This document shows, piece by piece, positions 1-9,377 of a stretch of 64,000 nucleotides of DNA. Position 1 is the stretch's first letter, and each line of letters opens with the position of its first letter. Origin of the DNA: Paenibacillus uliginis N3/975 (GTDB taxonomy: Bacteria > Bacillota > Bacilli > Paenibacillales > Paenibacillaceae); contig NZ_LT840184.1 of assembly GCF_900177425.1 (NCBI RefSeq), forward strand, positions 4,691,705-4,755,704, written 5' to 3'. The notes under the pieces are model-generated. The model saw only the letters and a program-made list of their open reading frames with translations, ran no database searches and was not told the origin of the DNA. A program made the position numbers and the translations under genes.

Positions 1-462
<462 letters not shown>

Positions 463-582
463 AGGATTTTTCGAGCGGACACTTCCTGAATGACTTCAAG
501 AAAATTTCCAACCTTCCAAATCAATTTAAAGAGCGATTCGCTCATTTAGAAAAACTGACGAGAATTAAAAATTCTCATTCAT

Positions 583-602
583 GATCTTACCGAAGTAAGA
601 TC
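583..602 (-). promoter_or_regulatory. rRNA leader hairpin with UUCG loop
   Basis: A perfect 8-base inverted repeat closes a UUCG tetraloop on the minus-strand RNA, with two further small inverted repeats closer to 16S (560-576 and 530-542). These probably belong to the leader structure used for antitermination and RNase processing; the role is inferred from position. Confidence 0.55.
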
Positions 603-685
603 GGTTTAACTCACTCGTTGTTCAGTTTTCAAAGGTCAACTTTTCAGTGTCACCAGCGAATCTCGTTCGCCTCAGCAACTTTTAT

Positions 686-714
686 ATCATAACATGTTTC
701 GTTTTGCTTTGCAA
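686..714 (-). promoter_or_regulatory. rrn operon promoter P2
   Basis: On the minus strand the -35 box TTGCAA (709-714) and -10 box TATGAT (686-691) are 17 bases apart, just downstream of an A-rich stretch that could act as an UP element. Predicted start is near 679, about 217 bases before mature 16S. The leader that follows contains a boxA-like CTTTGAAAAC segment typical of Bacillales rRNA leaders. Confidence 0.8.
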
Positions 715-803
715 GAGTTTTTTTTAAAAGTTTTTTTGAAGTCTATCTCTTTTAAATTCCTCTTCCGCAGCCGCTCAATCTATCGTTTCGCGACTGGATT
801 TAT

Positions 804-833
804 AATATACCATACGACGAAAAGTATAATCAA
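804..833 (-). promoter_or_regulatory. rrn operon promoter P1 (candidate)
   Basis: Minus-strand -35 TTGATT (828-833) and -10 TATATT (804-809) are 18 bases apart, about 120 bases upstream of P2. Two tandem promoters are usual for rrn operons in this group. The box match is weaker than P2. Confidence 0.5.
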
Positions 834-856
834 CACATAAAATATTCCAATTATAA

Positions 857-890
857 AATAAGACAAGCGTTTCCGCCTGCCTTATTTTAT
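857..890 (-). terminator. terminator after the SafA-like gene
   Basis: An AAAATAAG/CTTATTTT stem lies 17 bases beyond the stop codon of the LysM coat gene and ends in a T-rich stretch on the minus strand. It separates this gene from the rrn promoters. Confidence 0.7.
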
Positions 891-906
891 TTAGCTCAAT
901 GTGTAT

Positions 907-2634
907 CTACCGTTTGATCCAAGGATTTTTCCGCTTCGGCTTGCTAATCTGTTTACGTGTTTTTTTAGTCACAGATTTAGCCTTTACTTTAATTTCTTCC
1001 TCGCGTGACACTTTTGCCTCAGCTTGAAAGCCCTCCAATCTATCTTCATTGGAATCCATGTTGGCAACATCTGCGCTGTTTATTGATATACCATTATCAA
1101 AGGCAGGTTCGGCTTTTAAGACATCAATAGATTTCTGTTCATCCTGCCTGCCGTGACAACCACAGTCTTTTTCCGGATATCCCATAGTATGCTCTTTCCA
1201 AGGCATTGGGTATCCCATACTTCCATAAGGCATTGGGAATTCCATAGCTCCATGAGGCATTGCTGAACTCCCCATCGTTTCTGCCGTACCCTCTGCCCCT
1301 TGGGACCAAGGATAAGACTGATGCGTCCCACCATAGCTAGGCATTGTTGGATAATGCCCATGGTCACCATGATGGTGATGATAGTGATGTGAATGATGAT
1401 GCGGGTACATTGGATTCCAGTTTGGAGGGTCCGCCATAACCTGCTGTTCGCCATAAGGAGTCGGCATTTCAGTTCCACCATGACATCCGCAAGGCATTTT
1501 TTCAGGTTTATACCCCATTCCCATTACAGCTTCATAGGAGGTGTGGGGTTGCTGCATTTCAACTTGCGTTGGGTAAGTGGTATAGGATGGTGTCCCTGTC
1601 ATATATGGCTCTGTTATAGAGATCTGAGAATATTCTACAGCCATCGGTTGTTCTGTGATTCCCGGGTAATGTGAAGTCGGTGCCATCCATCCTTTGTGAG
1701 TGTCATGCTCTGCTTTATGAGTATAGTGTGGATAGCTGTAGTGATGTTCAGGAACACACCAATCATGTTCCGGCTGTGCAGCTACGTTCTCATGGCAACC
1801 GCAAGGTGCTTCAGGGAACATATGCTGTGGAGCAGTTGGAAACATAAACTCTGGAGAGAAACAATCAAAAGGCTGAGGCATACAATGTACAGGATACTCC
1901 GGAAAAGGAGGACATGGCTCTATCACTGGTGCAATGGGTTTCTCCGGACAAATCGGCTCCATCATTTGAGGCTCAGGCTCATATACCGGCTCCATAGGTG
2001 GCAGCATTGGCTTTTCCATTACTTTTGGCAGTTCAGGCATTACGATTAATTCAGGCATAATTGTTATTTCCGGTTTTACAACGATTTCGGGGATGACTGT
2101 AACTTCCGGCATGACGTTAACTTCAGGCATAATCTCAACCTCTGGAAGTACAGGTACTTGTGGAATTTCAGGAAGAGTAGGCTGGGGGGCCGTCATTTCT
2201 TCCTTGGGCCCAGTATATGTTTTACTACCGGGAACCGTCTTATCCGCTACGTTTCCTGTGCCGCCGGTGTGATGAGAATCCCCTGTGTTCGTAAATGTTC
2301 CGGAAGAAGGTATGTTTACAACTTCTCCTACTAGCAGTGCATTCGGATTCTTGAGCTGGGGATTCGCATCAATAATCTCTTTTAATGAAACGCCCCACGC
2401 CTTAGAGAGCTTCCATAGCGAATCCCCTTGCTTCACGGCATGCTTATGAATAATGGGCTGAGTTCCGTCAGGTACAGGAACGGGCTCAGTTGGTACTTTT
2501 ATTTTCATGCCGATATCGAGTTTATTGGGATCAACCAATTGTGGATTCGCATCCACGATTTTAACCAAAGGGACTCCATATTTTTTCGATAGCTCATATA
2601 GGGTGTCGCCTTTCTTGACGATGTGTATTTTCAC
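907..2634 (-). CDS. SafA-like spore coat/morphogenesis protein with two LysM domains and His/Cys-rich region
   Basis: 575 residues. Two LysM domains (about 2-47 and 64-110) should bind peptidoglycan, as in the spore coat morphogenetic protein SafA. A Pro-Glu beta-type repeat follows (about 153-213), then a Pro/Met/Tyr/His-rich segment with three CGCH motifs (278-281, 382-385, 491-494) and a His cluster (412-428), and a strongly basic C-terminal tail. No signal peptide, as expected for a protein made in the mother cell. The GTG start is chosen because TAGGAGGT lies 9 bases upstream. SafA of B. subtilis has one LysM and is shorter, so this is a family assignment rather than strict orthology. 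It stands alone between the rrn operon and ilvE with its own terminator. Confidence 0.75.
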   Translation of the reverse strand: MKIHIVKKGDTLYELSKKYGVPLVKIVDANPQLVDPNKLDIGMKIKVPTEPVPVPDGTQPIIHKHAVKQGDSLWKLSKAWGVSLKEIIDANPQLKNPNALLVGEVVNIPSSGTFTNTGDSHHTGGTGNVADKTVPGSKTYTGPKEEMTAPQPTLPEIPQVPVLPEVEIMPEVNVMPEVTVIPEIVVKPEITIMPELIVMPELPKVMEKPMLPPMEPVYEPEPQMMEPICPEKPIAPVIEPCPPFPEYPVHCMPQPFDCFSPEFMFPTAPQHMFPEAPCGCHENVAAQPEHDWCVPEHHYSYPHYTHKAEHDTHKGWMAPTSHYPGITEQPMAVEYSQISITEPYMTGTPSYTTYPTQVEMQQPHTSYEAVMGMGYKPEKMPCGCHGGTEMPTPYGEQQVMADPPNWNPMYPHHHSHHYHHHHGDHGHYPTMPSYGGTHQSYPWSQGAEGTAETMGSSAMPHGAMEFPMPYGSMGYPMPWKEHTMGYPEKDCGCHGRQDEQKSIDVLKAEPAFDNGISINSADVANMDSNEDRLEGFQAEAKVSREEEIKVKAKSVTKKTRKQISKPKRKNPWIKR

Positions 2635-2736
2635 GCCGCTAAAACCTCCTACACTCTTCTAGGCGCTTTGAAGCATTTCGCCCGCATTCGTTACTACATC
2701 CTATGCAGGAGATGGGCGATTGACATCCCTAGAAGC

Positions 2737-2772
2737 AAAAAAAAATCCTTTCATCGACATGAAAGGATTTTT
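2737..2772 (-). terminator. terminator of the thr-phe-ilvE operon
   Basis: A 14-base perfect inverted repeat (2741-2754 and 2759-2772) with a 4-base loop, followed on the minus strand by nine T residues, lies 40 bases after the ilvE stop codon. Confidence 0.9.
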
Positions 2773-2811
2773 CCTATATTCCGTTTGTTAGAGTCGTACA
2801 AGTCTATAAGC

Positions 2812-3696
2812 TTACGCTTCCCATACTTTATAACCGTCCTGATCAACAATTTTCCGGAACTCATCTAGCAATCGGAGGGTAATCGGACCTGCTTGGCCCT
2901 CTCCAATGATTCTACCGTCAATCTCACGTGCGGCGATAACTTCGGCAGCTGTCCCTGTGAAAAAGACCTCGTCTGCAATATACACGTCATGCATGCTGAA
3001 TGGTTCTTCTTTAAGAGGGATATCCAGCTTCTCACACAGCTCGATGATAGCCTGACGGGTAATTCCTTCGAGTGCCCCTAAGTAACAAGGAGGCGTTGTG
3101 ATAACACCATTTTTAACAATAAAAATGTTGTCGCCAGAGCCTTCCGTTACATAGCCCTGCGCATTCATCATAATGGCCTCATCTGCGCCCGCAAAGTTTG
3201 ATTGAATCTTCACCAAAATATTATTCAGATAGTTCAGAGACTTAATCTTCGGATTAAGTGCATCCGGAATATTTCGTCGTTGCGCGACAGAAACAGCCTT
3301 CAAGCCATTCAGATAAGCCTCTTTCGAATAAATAGCAAGCTGCTCCACGATAATGATAACCGAAGGTTTGACACAACGGCGCGGGTCCAGTCCCAGATTA
3401 CCCACACCCCGGGATACAATCAGACGAATATAACCGTCACGCATATCGTTACGGCGAATCGTCTCGGCCATTGCTTCCAGCATTTCATCTTGTGTAAGAG
3501 GAATTACCATATCAATCGATTTAGCTGAATCATATAAACGATCAATATGCTCTTTGCATTTGAAAATGTTACCGTTATAAATACGGATACCTTCAAATAT
3601 ACCGTCACCATACAGAAATCCGTGGTCAAAAACCGAGATTTTTGCGTTCTCTTTCGTAACATGTTCTCCATCTAAGTAGATCCATTGTTCAGCCAT
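2812..3696 (-). CDS. ilvE: branched-chain amino acid aminotransferase
   Basis: 294 residues of a fold-type IV PLP aminotransferase that transfers amino groups to and from Val, Leu and Ile. The expected PLP lysine lies in the NPKIKSLNYL motif (Lys152), and the EGIRIY and EGSGDNIF segments are typical. The ATG start at 3696 is chosen over an upstream in-frame codon because GGAGGT precedes it and the family N-terminus starts here. It begins five bases after the pheA stop, so it is co-transcribed as the last gene of the amino acid operon. Confidence 0.93.
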   Translation of the reverse strand: MAEQWIYLDGEHVTKENAKISVFDHGFLYGDGIFEGIRIYNGNIFKCKEHIDRLYDSAKSIDMVIPLTQDEMLEAMAETIRRNDMRDGYIRLIVSRGVGNLGLDPRRCVKPSVIIIVEQLAIYSKEAYLNGLKAVSVAQRRNIPDALNPKIKSLNYLNNILVKIQSNFAGADEAIMMNAQGYVTEGSGDNIFIVKNGVITTPPCYLGALEGITRQAIIELCEKLDIPLKEEPFSMHDVYIADEVFFTGTAAEVIAAREIDGRIIGEGQAGPITLRLLDEFRKIVDQDGYKVWEA

Positions 3697-3701
3697 GTCT
3701 G

Positions 3702-4586
3702 CTATACCTCCGTTTTTTCTCTCTCGTATGCAAACCCCGGGTAAGATCCAAGTACGCGAACCTGACACCCCAAGGCTTCAATTTCGCCCATTGCTGCCGT
3801 TAATAGCACGGAATCTGCTGAATCCAGCACATCAATGTAAAAATAATAGTTGCCCAGCTTCTTTTTGGTTGGGCGGGACTCGATCCGAGACAGATTCAAT
3901 CTTCGCCAAGCGAAGGTTGAAAGCACTTGGTGAAGAGCTCCCGGCACATCCTCTGGTAGTGTCACCAGTATACTAGTCTTCACATATTCTGGTGAACGCG
4001 GAACCTCGATAGGATGACGTCCGATCAGAACAAATCTCGTATAGTTGTTGTCATGATCCGTGATCTTTTCAGCTAAAATATTGAGTTCATGCGTTGAAGA
4101 TCCCAAAGTTGTACCAATGGCCGCCCATCCTTTACCCGGATTTTCCTTGACGATCTTCACTCCCTCAGAAGTGCTACCGCAAGGTTCAAGCTCGGCCCCA
4201 GGAACATATTTGGACAGAAACTGCCGGCATTGAGCTGTAGCTACCGGGTGAGAGTAGATTTTTTTGATTTTCCCGAAATCAATACTACCATCCTCTGCAC
4301 GAAATTCCGAAACGTTACCAATGAGGTTCTGTATGGAAGGATACACCCATTCCACCTGCATCGGTATATCCACTTCGTTTACCAACCAATCCATATGAAG
4401 ACTAACTGAGCCTTCGATTGTATTTTCGATCGGAATCACGCTGTAATCGCTTCTCCCGTCTACGGTCGACATGAACACATCAGATATCAGTTTATGGTGT
4501 ATGAACTGTGTAGACTCACCTTTTAACAAATATAAAATTGCCTCATGAGATACCGAGCCCGAGGGCAGCAATGCTATACGTTTCAT
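3702..4586 (-). CDS. pheA: prephenate dehydratase
   Basis: 294 residues. It converts prephenate to phenylpyruvate in phenylalanine synthesis. The dehydratase domain has the catalytic TRF motif (183-185) and a C-terminal ACT domain (about 203-280) with ESRP, the phenylalanine-binding motif, so feedback inhibition by Phe is expected. The N-terminus is somewhat divergent from the usual glycine-rich start. Overlaps the thrB stop by 4 bases, showing translational coupling. Confidence 0.94.
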   Translation of the reverse strand: MKRIALLPSGSVSHEAILYLLKGESTQFIHHKLISDVFMSTVDGRSDYSVIPIENTIEGSVSLHMDWLVNEVDIPMQVEWVYPSIQNLIGNVSEFRAEDGSIDFGKIKKIYSHPVATAQCRQFLSKYVPGAELEPCGSTSEGVKIVKENPGKGWAAIGTTLGSSTHELNILAEKITDHDNNYTRFVLIGRHPIEVPRSPEYVKTSILVTLPEDVPGALHQVLSTFAWRRLNLSRIESRPTKKKLGNYYFYIDVLDSADSVLLTAAMGEIEALGCQVRVLGSYPGFAYEREKTEV

Positions 4587-5551
4587 GTTGTTACTTCCCC
4601 TCTAATCATATCCAAAAATGAAGTGCTCTGTATATTATCAAGCACCTTTACCCCTTCCACATCCGGTTGTAGCAATAAACTGGATGCAGAAATCCCTTCC
4701 TTTTTCATCGTTTCCATGAGATAGGATTTTAATGATTCGACACGTTCGTCTCCACGCTGAATCAGGGCAATTAAGGTAGGGCCTGCTCCGCTTAAAGCGA
4801 TACCAAGTGCCCCTCTGTTAGGTGCTTCATCCAATATCTCGGCCATCCCCGGCACCAATGCGGCGCGATACGGTTGATGAATACGATCTCGCATAGCTGC
4901 TCCAATCAGGTCTAGTCGTCCAGATGCCAATGCAGCTGTCATTAAGGAGGAACGGCTGATATTGTAAACGGCATCAGATAATGAGAACTGCTCCGGCAGC
5001 GCTTCTCTCGCCTTAGCGGTCGATAGATGAAAGTCAGGAATCACAACCAGCGTGTCCAGATTAACCGGCGGTTCAATCCGAACATAATCCGCATGGCTAC
5101 CATCCCAAGCTGCAGCAATGATGCCTCCGAACAAAGATGCACCTACATTGTCCGGATGTTTCTCAAGGTTTGTAGCCATATCAAACAGCTTGCTATCCGG
5201 CAAAGGCGATCCGATAAGAGCATTGGCTGCCGCCAGTGAACCAACAATGGCTGAAGCACTGCTTCCGAGTCCACGAGTCAACGGAATATCTGAGCACATG
5301 GAAATCGCGAGTTCCGGAACAGAAATGCCTGCCTCGTCAAAAACCATCTGGGCAACCTTATATATAAGATTGCTCTTATCCTCAGGCACACCTTTCATTT
5401 CATCTCCGTACAGATGAAAAGCGGTACGATCGTCTTGCTTCATTTCGATCCACGCATAAAGAGATAATGCCATTCCCAGTGTATCAAATCCCGGGCCAAG
5501 GTTAGCCGTGCTGGCTGGAACCTTAATTCGGACGCTTTCGGACAAACTCAT
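4583..5551 (-). CDS. thrB: homoserine kinase
   Basis: 322 residues, a GHMP kinase that phosphorylates homoserine for threonine synthesis. Visible motifs: PASTANLGPGFD at the N-terminus, the ATP loop PLTRGLGSSASA, and the C-terminal GIALSGAGPT. Overlaps both thrC (5548-5551) and pheA (4583-4586) by 4 bases. Confidence 0.95.
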   Translation of the reverse strand: MSLSESVRIKVPASTANLGPGFDTLGMALSLYAWIEMKQDDRTAFHLYGDEMKGVPEDKSNLIYKVAQMVFDEAGISVPELAISMCSDIPLTRGLGSSASAIVGSLAAANALIGSPLPDSKLFDMATNLEKHPDNVGASLFGGIIAAAWDGSHADYVRIEPPVNLDTLVVIPDFHLSTAKAREALPEQFSLSDAVYNISRSSLMTAALASGRLDLIGAAMRDRIHQPYRAALVPGMAEILDEAPNRGALGIALSGAGPTLIALIQRGDERVESLKSYLMETMKKEGISASSLLLQPDVEGVKVLDNIQSTSFLDMIRGEVTT

Positions 5552-6621
5552 ACTTGAGCAGCCCCTTCAAGCTTTGCAATAGCATCCATAACGGCAGATT
5601 CCGTATCGGATACGACAAGCGGCTCCGAATTAACAGTTGTGATAGCGATGTTCGGATCCTTCAGTCCATGTCCGGTAAGAACACATACAACCGTTTCTCC
5701 GCCTTTGAAATATCCTTCGCGTTTCATTTTATACACACCGGCAATCGATGCCGCGGAACCTGGCTCAGCAAAAATCCCCTCTCGTGATGCAATAGTGCGG
5801 TAAGCCTCCAGGATTTCATCATCTGTTACGTAGTTAATCTGACCGCCTGATTCATCCGCCGCCGCAACAGCAGTTTTCCAGCTGGCTGGATTACCGATCC
5901 GGATCGCTGTGGCCACAGTTTCCGGGTTTGGAATCGGCTCGCCTTTTACAATAGCCATAGCCCCTTCCGCTTCAAAACCAAGCATAGTCGGTAGTGAAGA
6001 AGCTTTCCCTGCAGCGTGGTATTCTTTAAATCCTTTCCAATAAGCCGATATGTTTCCGGCATTACCTACAGGAATAGCCAGAACATCCGGTGCTTTGCCG
6101 AGCTGATCGACAACCTCAAACGCGGCGGTTTTTTGGCCTTCAATTCGATATGGATTTACGGAGTTCACTAATGTAATAGGATGTTTCGCTGTAATTTCAC
6201 GCACAATCTCAAGCGCACGGTCAAAGTTGCCGTCAATCGCAATAACCTTTGCACCGTAAATCATTGCCTGCGCCAGCTTTCCAAGTGCGATATTATTGTT
6301 CGGTATAATGACTATACAATTCAGCCCGCCGCGAGCAGCATATGCAGCAGCGGCTGCAGAGGTGTTTCCTGTAGAGGCACACATGATCGTGCGACTCCCT
6401 TCCTCCATAGCTTTAGCTACCGCCATAACCATACCACGGTCTTTAAACGAACCCGTTGGGTTTAATCCCTCGAATTTGAAATGCAGATCAATGCCCAAAT
6501 CCTTGGACAGATTCTCGGCACGGATCAACGGGGTATTTCCCTCTTTCAGCGTTAACAACGGTGTATTTTCGTTAACAGGCAAATATTCCTTATACGTCTG
6601 GATCAAACCTTCATATGGCAT
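5548..6621 (-). CDS. thrC: threonine synthase
   Basis: 357 residues, a fold-type II PLP enzyme that makes threonine from O-phosphohomoserine. The PLP lysine is Lys60 in NPTGSFKDRGM. The start at 6621 is chosen because GAGGAG lies 8 bases upstream; a GTG codon 21 bases further up would place that ribosome site inside the gene. Length is typical of the short Bacillus form. Tightly coupled to thrB. Confidence 0.95.
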   Translation of the reverse strand: MPYEGLIQTYKEYLPVNENTPLLTLKEGNTPLIRAENLSKDLGIDLHFKFEGLNPTGSFKDRGMVMAVAKAMEEGSRTIMCASTGNTSAAAAAYAARGGLNCIVIIPNNNIALGKLAQAMIYGAKVIAIDGNFDRALEIVREITAKHPITLVNSVNPYRIEGQKTAAFEVVDQLGKAPDVLAIPVGNAGNISAYWKGFKEYHAAGKASSLPTMLGFEAEGAMAIVKGEPIPNPETVATAIRIGNPASWKTAVAAADESGGQINYVTDDEILEAYRTIASREGIFAEPGSAASIAGVYKMKREGYFKGGETVVCVLTGHGLKDPNIAITTVNSEPLVVSDTESAVMDAIAKLEGAAQV

Positions 6622-6686
6622 CTCTCTTATTCTCCTCTTCACATATAAAATTTATATATTATTTATGGATCATTACGGGTAACAGA

Positions 6687-7973
6687 TTAGCCTTCTACAC
6701 GGTACACACTCTTAATGCGGCGTATGACATCCAAGCTTTCAAAATGGTTAAGCACTTTATCTATGCTAGCTTTGCTGGCGTTATGGGTTACGATGATGAT
6801 TTCCGCATCGGGATTTTGATCATTCGGCTGCTGCACCACGGACTCCAGGCTTACATCAAATTCAGCGAGCACTTGTGTGATTTTTGCAAGCACCCCTGCT
6901 TTATCGTCCACTTGGAGCAAAATAAAATTCTTAAACATGATCTGCTCATCGCTCTTCAGCTTTTTCGCTTTGTAAGGCACGATCGCTTTTAAACCATTCA
7001 CGCCGAGCTTCAGGTTTTTGATAACAGCGACCAGATCTGCTACGACGGAAGTTGCCGTCGGCATTTCACCTGCACCTGGACCATAAAACATCGTCTCGCC
7101 AACCGCTTCTCCGTATACGTAAACAGCATTGTATACTCCGTTCACCGCAGCAATCGGATGACTCGTACGAACCATCGTTGGCTGGACACTGATGCTGACC
7201 TGCTCATCCTCACGGTCTGCGATACCGAGCAGTTTCATTTCGTAACCCAGCCGCTTCGCATATAGAATGTCTTCCTTGGACACCTGCGAGATTCCCTTTA
7301 CACTTACATCCTTCAACTCAACATTCGTACGGAAACCCAATGTACCTAGAATGGCCATTTTACGTGCGGCGTCCAATCCTTCCACATCAGAGGTTGGATC
7401 TGCTTCCGCATAACCGAGCTGCTGGGCTTCTGCCAATACATCCTCGTACGAAGCACCTTCCTGACTCATTTTTGTCAGAATAAAGTTCGTTGTTCCGTTA
7501 ACAATCCCCATAATTTTCATAATGCGGTCCGAAGAAAAACCTTCGATCAGGGTACGGATAATCGGAATACCACCGGCGACACTTGCCTCATAGAATACAT
7601 CACACTGCTTCTCTTGAGCTTTCGCCATAATTTCTGCCCCATGAAGCGCCATCAGATCCTTATTCGCTGTGACGATATGTTTCCCCCGATCCAATGCTTC
7701 CAAAATGTAAGACTTCGTCTGCTCAATGCCGCCCATTACTTCCACAATTACATCAATTTCCGGATCGCGGATCACATCCCAAGGATCATCCGTCAGCTTA
7801 CTGCTTTCCACCGTTACACTGCGATCTTTCTCTGTATTTTTAACTGCGATTTTTTCTATAACAATAGGTGACCCCACCTGACTGCTCAAATCTTCCTGAT
7901 GTCCCTCGACGATACGGACAACCCCTGTACCTACAGTACCTAATCCCAACAATCCTACTTTAACCGGCTTCAT
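6687..7973 (-). CDS. hom: homoserine dehydrogenase
   Basis: 428 residues. It reduces aspartate semialdehyde to homoserine. N-terminal Rossmann motif GLGTVGTG (10-17), the ANKDL segment, catalytic-domain signature around ASVAGGIPII and NGTTNFIL, and a C-terminal ACT domain (about 350-428) suggesting threonine feedback control. GGAGGA precedes the ATG. First biosynthetic gene of the operon, directly after the UPF0735 regulator. Confidence 0.95.
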   Translation of the reverse strand: MKPVKVGLLGLGTVGTGVVRIVEGHQEDLSSQVGSPIVIEKIAVKNTEKDRSVTVESSKLTDDPWDVIRDPEIDVIVEVMGGIEQTKSYILEALDRGKHIVTANKDLMALHGAEIMAKAQEKQCDVFYEASVAGGIPIIRTLIEGFSSDRIMKIMGIVNGTTNFILTKMSQEGASYEDVLAEAQQLGYAEADPTSDVEGLDAARKMAILGTLGFRTNVELKDVSVKGISQVSKEDILYAKRLGYEMKLLGIADREDEQVSISVQPTMVRTSHPIAAVNGVYNAVYVYGEAVGETMFYGPGAGEMPTATSVVADLVAVIKNLKLGVNGLKAIVPYKAKKLKSDEQIMFKNFILLQVDDKAGVLAKITQVLAEFDVSLESVVQQPNDQNPDAEIIIVTHNASKASIDKVLNHFESLDVIRRIKSVYRVEG

Positions 7974-8021
7974 ATATGTCTCCTCCTATTTCCAACCATT
8001 CTTGTACTCTATTATAACTAA

Positions 8022-8459
8022 CTATCCTTGCCCGATCATTTGGACTCTTCTTACGCCCGTTGCCCGGCGCAATCCATCAAGCAAATCATCCAGCTCTTCG
8101 TTGAGCCGTGATACTTCCACAGAAATAACAACATTCGCAATTCCTTGCAGCGGTATACTCTGGTGTATGGTAAGTACGTTACCGCCCTCTCCAGCCACCA
8201 GACCCAACACCTCGGACAGCATGCCGGAACGATGCTCCATATCAATGGAAATCGTGACGATCTCATCCCGCTCCAACTGATTGATGGGATGAATGCCATC
8301 TTTGTACTTATAAAAAGCACTCCGGCTCAGGCCAACCTGCTCAACGGCTTCATGAACTGTCTTCACATCACCGGACGCGAGCAGCCTTTTTACCTGCATG
8401 GTCTTCACCACGGCTTCTGGTAAAATATCCTCACGGACTAGATAATACCGTTCTTTCAC
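8022..8459 (-). CDS. UPF0735 ACT-domain protein, probable threonine-operon regulator (ThrR/PheB family)
   Basis: 145 residues. The N-terminal half carries a helix-turn-helix-like stretch (LSRSAFYKYKDG); the C-terminal half is an ACT domain. The family is known in B. subtilis as PheB/YszB, which I recall being reported as the threonine-pathway repressor ThrR. GTG start with GAGGAGAGG upstream. As the first gene behind a sigma-A-type promoter and ahead of hom-thrC-thrB-pheA-ilvE, it is well placed for autoregulated control of the operon by amino acid binding; that is inference. Confidence 0.85.
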   Translation of the reverse strand: MKERYYLVREDILPEAVVKTMQVKRLLASGDVKTVHEAVEQVGLSRSAFYKYKDGIHPINQLERDEIVTISIDMEHRSGMLSEVLGLVAGEGGNVLTIHQSIPLQGIANVVISVEVSRLNEELDDLLDGLRRATGVRRVQMIGQG

Positions 8460-8501
8460 AAACGTCCTCTCCTCAAAGACTCGTGTTTTTGTATAGTGGA
8501 C

Positions 8502-8530
8502 ATTATACTGGATAACCTGGTTGAGGGCAA
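8502..8530 (-). promoter_or_regulatory. promoter of the ACT regulator-hom-thrC-thrB-pheA-ilvE operon
   Basis: Minus-strand -35 TTGCCC (8525-8530) and a perfect -10 TATAAT (8502-8507) are 17 bases apart. Predicted start near 8495 gives a leader of about 36 bases, so no attenuator or T-box fits in front of the first gene. Confidence 0.75.
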
Positions 8531-8606
8531 TACGTTTGAGTCTATTTTTTAAAAATCACTATGTTGTTGTCGTATAAATGTTTGTTTAAATAAAGCTGTA
8601 TATAAT

Positions 8607-8635
8607 AAAACCTCCCTACTCTTTTGGGAGGTTTT
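8607..8635 (-). terminator. terminator of the SPFH/zinc-ribbon cluster
   Basis: A 10-base perfect stem (8607-8616 and 8626-8635) with a 9-base loop lies about 25 bases past the last gene of the cluster and ends in TTTTATTA on the minus strand. Confidence 0.85.
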
Positions 8636-8660
8636 ACGGATATTGAATTCCAAACCTGTG

Positions 8661-9284
8661 TTATGCGTAATTTACGGGGCCACCGCAATATTCACATTCC
8701 TTCGATTCATCAGGATTAAGCGACATCTTTGCTCCGCAGCCTGGACAATCCATAACCTTAGGCGGCTTGGTCTTTTGCTCCGGTGTTTCCGCGTTATTGT
8801 AAAACGTATTATTTTGTTCAAAATTAATTTGGTTTTGGCCAAAATTAATATTAATGATATTATCGCCTGTTTTGAAATTTCCCCCTCTGTGTCCTCCACG
8901 AGAAAAACCATCCAAAACCAAATATCCATCTTCAATCGTCCCGTATGGCAAGATTCGCTTCTCTATCATATATTCAATATCTTCGATAACACGCTCAGCA
9001 GGTTGTTTTACCTGTTCCGCTATTCTCGAGATATTAGAATTGTAATGCTTATATATCTCATCATAATATTTTGTCATTAGCCGGATGAATCGCTTCTTCG
9101 CGATCCATGTTATAAATTGAATGATACTTACGGGAATAAGAGCAATTAGGCCAAGAAGTACCGTAAATGTAAACATCGCTTCAATCCGTTCTTCCATCCC
9201 AAGATCAAGATATCCAATAAACGCGAATGCTAAAATAGCTATAAAAATCATGACTAACTGATTGTTTATAAAAAGAAAATTCAC
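8661..9284 (-). CDS. membrane protein with winged-helix-like segment and C-terminal zinc ribbon (second of two paralogues; true start unclear)
   Basis: The GTG-initiated form is 207 residues: membrane helices, a helical segment like a winged helix (around ISRIAEQVKQPAERVIEDIEY), an INFGQN motif and a C-terminal zinc ribbon CPGCG...CEYCG. It is a clear paralogue of the gene directly upstream. The GTG at 9284 has no ribosome site. The same frame stays open up to 9377 and those extra 31 codons match the first membrane segment of the paralogue (shared FFPVF, PLG and THRHNYR). It is broken only by the TAG of the upstream gene, so the protein may start at a rare codon, by coupling, or by readthrough. 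Function unknown. Confidence 0.6.
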   Translation of the reverse strand: MNFLFINNQLVMIFIAILAFAFIGYLDLGMEERIEAMFTFTVLLGLIALIPVSIIQFITWIAKKRFIRLMTKYYDEIYKHYNSNISRIAEQVKQPAERVIEDIEYMIEKRILPYGTIEDGYLVLDGFSRGGHRGGNFKTGDNIININFGQNQINFEQNNTFYNNAETPEQKTKPPKVMDCPGCGAKMSLNPDESKECEYCGGPVNYA

Positions 9285-9377
9285 TGGTTTGCGGTAATTA
9301 TGCCGATGAGTCTTAATTGCTCGTATCAGCCCCAGCGGGAAGAAAACCGGAAAGAAAATAAGGTTGCCAAAACAAAT

